DNA from: Clostridiales bacterium UBA3259 | GTDB taxonomy: Bacteria; Bacillota_A; Clostridia; Oscillospirales; Oscillospiraceae | Assembly: GCA_002362625.1 (NCBI GenBank) | Contig: DEUP01000029.1 | Location: forward strand, 1-10,751 | Direction of reading: 5' to 3' | Length of the DNA stretch: 10,751 nt | In this document: positions 6,215 through 10,751 of the stretch, in pieces | Layout: every line of letters starts with the position of its first letter | Position numbering within the stretch: the first letter of the stretch is position 1 | Notes under the pieces: generated by a model | The model's input: only the letters and a program-made list of their open reading frames with translations | The model's database searches: none | Told to the model about the DNA's origin: nothing | Program-made: the position numbers and the translations under genes

Positions 6215-7234
6215 ATGAAACCCAGGTTAACTCTGGCCGCCTTGCTTCTGACTCTGCCCCTGCTGGCGCAGACCGTCCAGGCCCACCAGGCGGATCCATA
6301 CACCCTGAGCTGCTCCGGAACAAACTTCATATCCCCTTTTACCGTAGACCATACGGTGCTCCAGGGAGGCGCTTCCGGGAGGACTGTCCCGATTCTCTAT
6401 GAGTTTACCGGACAGGACGGACACAGGGTGTCTGTCTACAGCGCCGATGCCGGGGCAAGAACGCCTATCGGTGCAGGATACCGCCGGATGAATTTGGAGG
6501 ACAGCGCCTATTTTTCTGACACCACGGCGGGAAAGCTTCGGGCCATTGTGAAAAAGGGGTATCCCATGGTGGCTGTTGAAACCCTGCAGGAGGAGGCCAA
6601 CCTGTGGCTGAGGGCCATGGGTCTCCCGGAAATCCAGAACCTGCAAAGCGGAGAGGCCGTCTCGGCGGCCCAGATCGCCCTGTGGAAGCTGGCCTGCGGC
6701 AGCGGCTACAGCGTCAACGCACTGTTTGGCGGTGTCCTGGAACCGGAGGAAGGGGTGGAGGCGTTGCCTCAGCAGGAGACGGAGAATACGGCAAAAAACA
6801 TAGAATCTCTTTATACCTATTTCTGCAATTTGGAGCCTATGGAGCCGGTAACCGTTTTGCTTTCCGACGCCTCCATTACCCGCACGGTGTACGCTTCCTC
6901 CCGGGAAACGGGCTATATCGCCACAGTATCCGTGACTGTAACCGGGACAGTCGAGGAAGGGGACGAGGTAATCGTGAGCGCCGCCTGTGAGGATCAGCTT
7001 CAGGAGCAGCCCTTCACGGAGAGCGGGACGTATACCTTCACCTTCTCCGGCCTGTCCAGCCGCGGCGCGGTGACAATCACCCTGTCCGGCACCCAGCACG
7101 GGGCGGACGTGTACTTATTTGATGCCAAAGGAGAGCGGGAAGCCGCTCAGACCCTCATTGGGTATGACGACGGCGCGCGGCTGATCTACAGTGAACGGAT
7201 CCTGACGCCGGTGCCCTCCGACCCGTTAGCTTAA
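6215..7234 (+). CDS. Secreted thioester-domain (TED)-like protein with Ser at the expected thioester Cys
   Basis: A 339-residue protein. Residues 1-24 are a Sec signal peptide (basic MKPR, hydrophobic LLLTLPLLA, likely cut near AHQA). The next part matches the TED found in Gram-positive surface adhesins: VYSADAG (75-80), YRRMNLEDSAYF, IVKKGYP, and AQIALW (152-157), equivalent to the TQxAIW motif whose Gln forms the thioester. In active domains a Cys follows the Tyr; here it is Ser76, codon AGC, one base from the Cys codon TGC. Residues about 212-325 form beta-rich domains (TVSVTVTGTVEEGDEVIV, FSGLSSRGAVTITLSGTQHGADVYLFD). There is no LPxTG, no C-terminal helix and no Cna-B repeats, so the protein looks secreted, not wall-linked. 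It may be a truncated relative of longer adhesins. The membrane protein gene lies 73 nt downstream. Confidence 0.7.
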   Translation: MKPRLTLAALLLTLPLLAQTVQAHQADPYTLSCSGTNFISPFTVDHTVLQGGASGRTVPILYEFTGQDGHRVSVYSADAGARTPIGAGYRRMNLEDSAYFSDTTAGKLRAIVKKGYPMVAVETLQEEANLWLRAMGLPEIQNLQSGEAVSAAQIALWKLACGSGYSVNALFGGVLEPEEGVEALPQQETENTAKNIESLYTYFCNLEPMEPVTVLLSDASITRTVYASSRETGYIATVSVTVTGTVEEGDEVIVSAACEDQLQEQPFTESGTYTFTFSGLSSRGAVTITLSGTQHGADVYLFDAKGEREAAQTLIGYDDGARLIYSERILTPVPSDPLA

Positions 7235-7307
7235 GAAACCATCGGCAGAGCCTGGGGAGACGCTGCCGTGGAAATAGAATATACCATTGTAAAAGGAGAG
7301 GAATTAC

Positions 7308-7559
7308 ATGGGTAAACGAAGGCTGTTTATTTTTATTTTGTTTTTTGTAATTGCCGTCTTTGCAACCTCACGGACGCTGCTGCTGAGCCGGAGCGTTCAG
7401 CAGGAACAGAAGTGCATCCAAACGGAAAAAACAGAAAGCCCCGGAAAGCTTCAAACCCTGTGTGGGAAGCTGCTGGATGGTCTGATTCTGGTGTCCGTCA
7501 GCCTGCCTTTTTTCATAACGGCCTTTATCCTGGTGCTCTACACCATGCAGGACGAGTAA
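7308..7559 (+). CDS. Small two-helix membrane protein, function unknown
   Basis: An 83-residue protein with a strong ribosome binding site (AAAGGAGAGG at 7292-7301, 6 nt before the ATG). Helix 1 spans about residues 5-25 and helix 2 about 57-78. They are joined by a polar linker with one Cys (QQEQKCIQTEKTESPGK) and a second Cys just before helix 2. The positive N-terminus (MGKRR) suggests the N-terminus is inside and the linker outside. I do not recognise the family. Its position after the TED-like secreted protein, before a shared terminator, suggests co-transcription and perhaps membrane retention or export of that protein; this is inference from position only. Confidence 0.65.
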   Translation: MGKRRLFIFILFFVIAVFATSRTLLLSRSVQQEQKCIQTEKTESPGKLQTLCGKLLDGLILVSVSLPFFITAFILVLYTMQDE

Positions 7560-7560
7560 G

Positions 7561-7598
7561 AAGGTCCCCTCCGGCACAAAAACGCCGGAGGGGACCTT
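7561..7598. terminator. Strong bidirectional terminator between convergent genes
   Basis: A perfect 15-bp GC-rich stem (7561-7575 with 7584-7598) has an 8-nt A-rich loop. It starts 2 nt after the small membrane protein stop and ends 9 nt before the aldo/keto reductase stop. The T-runs are short, but stem stability and position make the call clear. Confidence 0.85.
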
Positions 7599-7607
7599 AA
7601 TATGTGC

Positions 7608-8708
7608 TCAAGCGTCCATTTCCTCCGATGCAACCACCAGCAGCTCGCGGATGCTCAGATTCTGGGGACAGATATTCTCACAGCTGCCGCAGCGAACGCA
7701 GTCCTGGGGCCTGCCTCCGGGAAGATCCTTTAGATCTGCCGCCTGACCTTTCCGTTTGTCATTCAGCCGGGCGAATATCTCAGGAATGGGGATTTCCTGG
7801 GGACAGACTTCGGTGCAGTACCGGCAGCCGGTGCAGGGGATCAGGGCCTGATTCCGGAAGATCACACGCACCTTCTCCACAGCTGCCTGCTCTTCGGAAG
7901 AAAGGGGCTGAAAATCCTTCATGAAGGACAGGTTGTCCGCCATCTGCGCTAAGCTGCTCATACCGGACAGTACCATCATCATTCCTTCAAAGCCCGCCGC
8001 GAAGCGGATGGCGTAGCTGGCGTTGGAGCCGCTCTGAAGCTTGTCAAAAACCTTCTGGGCAGACTGCGGAAGATTCACCAGAGACCCGCCCTTTACAGGC
8101 TCCATGACGATAACAGGCTTATTGTGCTTCCGGCAGACCTCATAGCACTTCCGGGATTCCACCTTTTCGTCCTCGAAATCCACATAGTTAAATTGAATCT
8201 GGACGACTTCAATCTGGGGAACCTCTGTGAGGATCTGATCCAGCACCGCCGCCTTATCGTGGAAGGAAATGCCCAGATGCTTGATTTTCCCTTCCTCCCG
8301 CAGCTGTAAAGCGGTTTCGAAGGCGCCTGCCTCCTTGTACCGGGCAAAGGACTGGGCGTTCAGGGCGTGCATGAGATAGAAATCAAAGTAGTCCACACGA
8401 CAGGCCTCCAGCTGCTGCTGAAACAGGGGGCGGATGTCCTCCCGGGTTTCAAAGTAGTTTCCGGAGAGCTTATTGGTGAGAATGAATTTGTCTCTTGGGT
8501 ATCGGGAAGCCAGGCATTCCCCGATGGCAAGCTCACTTTTTCCGCCGATATAGCCGTGGGCGGTGTCGAAATAGCAAAAGCCGTTTCCCAGAAACATGTC
8601 TACCATCTGCTTGGTCTGCGGGATGTCCACATCCTCGCCGATCATGGGAAGACGCATAAAACCAAAGCCGAAGTTTTTCGTGATATTGTCAAAATAGGGA
8701 TTGCACAT
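7608..8708 (-). CDS. Aldo/keto reductase fused to a 2x[4Fe-4S] ferredoxin domain
   Basis: A 366-residue cytoplasmic oxidoreductase. Residues 1-280 are an aldo/keto reductase barrel: GFGFMRLP start, catalytic tetrad D48 (YFDTAHGY), Y53, K80 and H114 (YLMHAL), then IKHLGISFH and VVQIQFNYVDF. The C-terminus carries two ferredoxin cysteine sets, C292/C295/C298/C302-Pro and C337/C340/C343/C347-Pro. Such fused AKRs are common in anaerobic Clostridia. The clusters suggest electron exchange with ferredoxin or a flavoprotein besides NAD(P)H, but substrate and physiological direction are unknown. ATG at 8708 has GGAGG 9 nt upstream and is preceded by a promoter. It stands alone between a terminator and a divergent region. 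Confidence 0.9.
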   Translation of the reverse strand: MCNPYFDNITKNFGFGFMRLPMIGEDVDIPQTKQMVDMFLGNGFCYFDTAHGYIGGKSELAIGECLASRYPRDKFILTNKLSGNYFETREDIRPLFQQQLEACRVDYFDFYLMHALNAQSFARYKEAGAFETALQLREEGKIKHLGISFHDKAAVLDQILTEVPQIEVVQIQFNYVDFEDEKVESRKCYEVCRKHNKPVIVMEPVKGGSLVNLPQSAQKVFDKLQSGSNASYAIRFAAGFEGMMMVLSGMSSLAQMADNLSFMKDFQPLSSEEQAAVEKVRVIFRNQALIPCTGCRYCTEVCPQEIPIPEIFARLNDKRKGQAADLKDLPGGRPQDCVRCGSCENICPQNLSIRELLVVASEEMDA

Positions 8709-8761
8709 AGGTTCTTTCCTCCAGTTGATGGCGATGCCATGGGCACAGCCTTTTTCTTCCT

Positions 8762-8790
8762 ATCATACCATAAAATTTCTGGAACCGCAA
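8762..8790 (-). promoter_or_regulatory. Promoter of the aldo/keto reductase
   Basis: On the minus strand TTGCGG (8790-8785) lies 17 bp from TATGAT (8767-8762), with TG one base before the -10 (extended -10). The start would be near 8755, leaving a leader of about 47 nt with GGAGG at 8722-8718. Confidence 0.6.
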
Positions 8791-8859
8791 TGCAAATTTT
8801 CCCTTTCCAGAATCCGGAAAGCAACTCTGATTCTGGAGAAAAATGGACGAAAAGCTGAT

Positions 8860-8896
8860 ATTCTACTGTGAGTTCCCGAATTCTACTGGGAGTAGA
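8860..8896. promoter_or_regulatory. Tandem operator-like repeat upstream of degV-family gene
   Basis: The 14-nt sequence ATTCTACTGKGAGT occurs at 8860-8873 and 8880-8893 with one difference, a 20-bp period (two helical turns). The second copy is part of a perfect 6-bp inverted repeat, TCTACT-GGG-AGTAGA (8882-8896). It lies 45 bp upstream of the predicted -35 of the downstream gene, in a place typical of an activator site, and between two divergent promoters. The binding protein is unknown. Confidence 0.5.
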
Positions 8897-8940
8897 GTCC
8901 TTAAAAAGCCCTACATTTGGATAATTTGCGCCGTAAAGCC

Positions 8941-8969
8941 TTTACTTTTCCTCCTAAAGGGTTTAAAAT
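8941..8969 (+). promoter_or_regulatory. Probable promoter of the DegV-family gene
   Basis: TTTACT (8941-8946) is 17 bp from TAAAAT (8964-8969). A start near 8976 would leave a leader of about 26 nt with GGAGGG at 8989-8994. Both boxes deviate by one or two bases from consensus, in an AT-rich stretch where alternatives exist. Confidence 0.5.
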
Positions 8970-9001
8970 AATAATGTTATATATCAATGGAGGGATAAAC
9001 C

Positions 9002-9871
9002 ATGTCATTCACAGTCTTCACCGATGGATGCTCCAATCTGCCAGGCCGTATGCTATCGGAACTGGATATCCGTGTACTTCCTTGCAGCTATGTTCTGGAT
9101 GGGGAGCCGGGTGTTTTTACTGGGGATATCGACGCCTTCGATTCCCACGATTATTACGAGAAGCTTCGCCATGGCTCGGTGATGAAAACCAGCCTGATCA
9201 ATACCCAGCGGTTTCTGAACCACTTCCGCCCGGAGCTGGAAAAGGGTTTGGATGTTATTTATGTGGGCATGTCCTCGGGCATCAGCGGCACCGTCCAGTC
9301 GGCCTGGATTGCCATGGGGGAGTTGAAGGAGGAATTCCCGAACCGGACTGTCCGGCTCGTTGACTCCCTGGGCGCTGGCTTTGGTACAGGCCTGCTGGCC
9401 TGCCGGGCGTCGGATCTCCGTGCGGAAGGGAAGACCGCGGAGGAAGCGGCGGACATTCTGGACAAAGAGGTTATGGGGCTGCTGCAGTACTTCACTGTGG
9501 ATGATTTAAACTTCCTGAAGCGCACAGGCCGGATCAGCGGCGCCACCGCCGCCATTGGCACCATGTTGAACATCAAGCCCATGCTTTGGGGCGACGCCAC
9601 AGGGCATATTGTGGCCTGCGGCAAGTACCGGGGCCGGAAGAAGGCTGTGGATGCCATCGTGGAGAAATACCGCACCCGGGCGTACCATCCGGAAAACCAG
9701 CGGGTTGCCATCACCCACGGGGACTGCCCCGAGGAAGCGGAGGCTCTGGCCCGGCGGATTAACGAGATCTGCCCGCCAAAGGAACTGATTGTCTGTCCCC
9801 ATGAGCCATTCACCGGCGCCCATGTGGGGCCGGGAATGCTGGCGCTGTTCTTCTTTGGGGAGAGCCGGTAG
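9002..9871 (+). CDS. DegV-family fatty-acid-binding protein (FakB type)
   Basis: A 289-residue cytoplasmic protein. DegV family landmarks are FTDGCSNLP (6-14, family form TDS), T63 in MKTSL, the SSGISGT loop (91-97), LKRTGRISG (172-180) with its conserved Arg, IKPML (191-195), and a C-terminal H274 followed by GPGMLALFF. These correspond to the Thr, Ser, Arg and His that hold the carboxyl group of the bound fatty acid in FakB proteins. FakB presents fatty acid to the kinase FakA, giving acyl-phosphate for phospholipid synthesis. No fakA gene is in the window, and many genomes carry several FakB copies, so chain preference cannot be assigned. The ATG has GGAGGG 7 nt upstream. It is monocistronic, or followed only by a very short reading frame. 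Confidence 0.9.
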   Translation: MSFTVFTDGCSNLPGRMLSELDIRVLPCSYVLDGEPGVFTGDIDAFDSHDYYEKLRHGSVMKTSLINTQRFLNHFRPELEKGLDVIYVGMSSGISGTVQSAWIAMGELKEEFPNRTVRLVDSLGAGFGTGLLACRASDLRAEGKTAEEAADILDKEVMGLLQYFTVDDLNFLKRTGRISGATAAIGTMLNIKPMLWGDATGHIVACGKYRGRKKAVDAIVEKYRTRAYHPENQRVAITHGDCPEEAEALARRINEICPPKELIVCPHEPFTGAHVGPGMLALFFFGESR

Positions 9872-9885
9872 GGGAGAATTACTTA

Positions 9886-9981
9886 GTGTGTACGGAACAA
9901 CGCAAGGTTTTTGCGCCTTTCATCGAAAAAATCTTGCGTCTGTTTGGATATGTGTTTGGTGCTTCGATGACGCGCGATTGA
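9886..9981 (+). CDS. Possible 31-residue small protein after degV-family gene
   Basis: GTG at 9886 is preceded by GGGGAG (9871-9876, 9 nt away). It opens a 31-residue frame with an amphipathic, Lys/Phe-rich middle (KVFAPFIEKILRLF). A second coding-like stretch (RLKQKIGRLLQMIYSEISKD) follows in another frame, so this could equally be the front of a frameshifted gene. A 13-bp hairpin (9900-9939) lies inside it. Not recognised; weak support. Confidence 0.2.
   Translation: MCTEQRKVFAPFIEKILRLFGYVFGASMTRD
9900..9939 (+). other. Hairpin downstream of degV-family gene
   Basis: ACGCAAGGTTTTT (9900-9912) pairs with AAAAATCTTGCGT (9927-9939) over 13 bp with one G-U, leaving a 14-nt loop. No clean T-run follows, so it is a weak terminator at best; an RNA processing or stability element is an alternative. 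Confidence 0.4.
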
Positions 9982-10046
9982 AGCAGAAGATCGGACGGCT
10001 GCTGCAAATGATTTATTCAGAGATTTCCAAGGACGCATTCGCGGCA

Positions 10047-10080
10047 AATCCCGGTGCCAAAACAGCACCGGGATTAATTT
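10047..10080 (+). terminator. Probable intrinsic terminator
   Basis: A perfect 11-bp GC-rich stem (10047-10057 with 10065-10075), 7-nt loop, then TTAATTTT. It is the first convincing plus-strand terminator after the DegV-family gene, about 180 nt past its stop, so that transcript may have a long 3' end. Confidence 0.65.
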
Positions 10081-10199
10081 TGAAAAGGACATTTTCTGTA
10101 TAGTTTCACGGATCCGTGTTTCGTCAGTTCACAGGGCTTCAAATGAATGCGTGTGTTTCCGTTATCCAGCATAGCCGAGCGGAATTCCTGATGATGCCA
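10074..10199 (-). pseudogene. Coding-like fragment with the RIHLKPCE repeat motif
   Basis: The minus strand is open for 41 codons, from just after TAA (10200-10202) to TAA (10074-10076). Its composition looks protein-like (EFRSAMLDNGNTRIHLKPCE, then LTKHGSVKLYRKCPF). An internal ATG at 10172 would give 32 residues but has no clear ribosome binding site. The same frame is open for about 50 more codons upstream of the TAA, so this may be the end of a decayed gene. The RIHLKPC segment recurs twice nearby as shorter copies. Family not recognised. Confidence 0.3.
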
Positions 10200-10316
10200 T
10201 TAGATGTCCTGTTTGGTAATCAAAGGGGCTATAGACACAAAATAATTTCTGCCGGACGTCCAATTTGTGCTTGTAATTTGCGTATAGGAAAAACCTTGTA
10301 AATAGAGGCTTTTGCA

Positions 10317-10365
10317 AAAAAGCGGACACCAATCAAGATACACATTGTATCAAAATTGGTGTCCG
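10317..10365 (-). terminator. Minus-strand terminator, long near-perfect palindrome
   Basis: A 43-nt palindrome is centred at 10344: CGGACACCAAT (10323-10333) pairs with 10355-10365, and GATACA (10337-10342) with TGTATC (10346-10351). Only a 3x3 internal loop interrupts it. On the minus strand it is followed by a T6 run (10322-10317 region), the layout of an intrinsic terminator for a minus-strand transcript arriving from the right end. Confidence 0.65.
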
Positions 10366-10403
10366 GTTATGGAAACAGATGACAATAATGCTACGAGGTC
10401 GTA

Positions 10404-10478
10404 TGGTTTCACAGGGTTTCAAAAAATGTGAAACTATCTAAGGTAAAAGTGAAACCCCTTCGCATTTTGAAACCCTGT
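10404..10478. repeat. Nested inverted repeats (GTTTCACA and ACAGGGTTTCAAAA)
   Basis: A perfect 14-bp inverted repeat, ACAGGGTTTCAAAA at 10411-10424 and its complement at 10465-10478, surrounds a second one: GTTTCACA (10406-10413) with TGTGAAAC (10427-10434). A related copy of the first arm lies at 10129-10142 with one change. The pattern suggests a small mobile or recombination element or a regulatory RNA; no transposase is present. Confidence 0.6.
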
Positions 10479-10555
10479 TAGTGCTATCGTTAAACTGGAT
10501 TTGTCAGTTCCGACCTTTCTCCATAATTACATACTGATAGGTTTTTCATAGGTTA

Positions 10556-10715
10556 TCAAATCAATGCAATTAGGCAAAGCACTAAACAGACGAATGCAAC
10601 CAAAACAGCACCGATTGCCGCAACGGTGGCTGGAATGCCCTAAGGCAGGATCTGAGCGTTGACCCGGCGCACCGATATTTTCATTGTCCAGACCTTGGAT
10701 TTGGGTGAAGCACAA
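10556..10715 (-). pseudogene. Frameshifted fragment of a small membrane protein
   Basis: On the minus strand, one frame (10715 to about 10638) reads a polar protein-like stretch, LDNENIGAPGQRSDPALG. The next frame (10639 to the TGA at 10556-10558) reads a 27-residue hydrophobic C-terminus beginning GIPATVAAIGAVLV, a clear transmembrane helix. Removing one base around 10634-10640 would join them into a linker plus helix. The hydrophobic frame taken alone is interrupted upstream by TAG at 10640-10642 and 10718-10720. This could be a pseudogene, a programmed frameshift or a sequencing error. Family not recognised; the gene may extend past the window edge. Confidence 0.35.
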
Positions 10716-10751
10716 CCCTAGCGGAAGTTGTCACCGCAGAGGGATGGATAA

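Larger units (their letters stand above)
9872..10751. other. Gene-poor AT-richer tail with repeats and gene fragments
   Basis: No reading frame here shows a recognisable full-length domain. The base composition is visibly more AT-rich than the genes to the left. It contains several hairpins, a short dispersed repeat in both orientations, and coding-like pieces broken by stops or frame changes, listed separately. The stretch looks like degraded mobile or accessory DNA, or the intergenic edge of such DNA. No transposase, integrase or attachment-site pair was identified. Confidence 0.5.

Noticed and set aside
6227..7099. A 290-codon minus-strand frame opposite the TED-like gene
   Set aside because: It is a shadow of the GC-rich coding strand; its translation is low-complexity Gly/Arg/His-rich without domain signals.
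8860..8896. FapR-like operator for fatty-acid control
   Set aside because: The half-sites (TCTACT/AGTAGA with a 3-nt centre) do not match the FapR consensus I know.
9259..9823. Minus-strand frames opposite the DegV-family gene
   Set aside because: They are antisense to clear DegV motifs and have Ser/Arg-rich, non-protein-like composition.
10404..10478. CRISPR array or integrase attachment site
   Set aside because: Repeats are few, inverted and unevenly spaced, with no cas, integrase or second matching core in view.
10556..10751. Stop-codon recoding (TAG read as an amino acid) in the hydrophobic frame
   Set aside because: Two TAGs in some 65 codons is what a random frame would give, other genes here use ordinary stops, and a frameshift explains the pattern better.

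Overview
The window reads as chromosome from a Gram-positive Bacillota, most likely a gut-type Clostridia (Oscillospiraceae-like). The signs are strong AGGAGG-type ribosome binding sites, intrinsic hairpin terminators between nearly all units, a CarD regulator, a BlaI/BlaR1 pair, a DegV fatty-acid-binding protein, a ferredoxin-fused aldo/keto reductase and a secreted thioester-domain (TED) protein. No rRNA, tRNA, CRISPR array, transposase or integrase was recognised. The genus is inference.

Layout. 1-740: a perfect-palindrome terminator, then carD with an extended -10 promoter and its own terminator. 740-2945: a minus-strand blaI-blaR1 operon whose promoter is covered by two copies of a GTCTAT/ATAGAC palindrome. 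2946-6082: a minus-strand operon in the order ZIP metal transporter, HAD phosphatase, small P-loop kinase, dipeptide epimerase. It has a clear promoter at its head and a terminator that abuts the blaI promoter. 6215-7559: a plus-strand pair, a TED-like secreted protein and a two-helix membrane protein, closed by a strong bidirectional terminator. 7608-8790: a minus-strand aldo/keto reductase with two [4Fe-4S] motifs. 8860-9871: a plus-strand DegV protein behind a tandem-repeat, operator-like region. 9872-10751: a gene-poor, visibly more AT-rich tail with hairpins, a dispersed short repeat and broken coding fragments.

Two proteins look like familiar families whose chemistry has been removed. 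The BlaR1-like protein keeps the M56 zinc-protease motif, but its sensor is an S11 DD-carboxypeptidase-like domain in which all three catalytic motifs (SxxK, SxN, KTG) are replaced. It should not be acylated by beta-lactams as classical BlaR1 is, and probably senses something non-covalently. The TED protein keeps the glutamine motif, but has Ser where the thioester Cys is expected, and it lacks a wall anchor. These two, the unusual BlaI operators and the repeat-rich right end are the best leads.

Working together: blaI-blaR1 should be an autoregulated antirepressor/repressor switch, with BlaR1 cleavage of BlaI freeing the tandem operators. The neighbouring epimerase suggests murein-peptide recycling, but it lies in a separate transcription unit, so a functional link is only suggested by proximity. 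All functions are read from sequence motifs; no database search was made.
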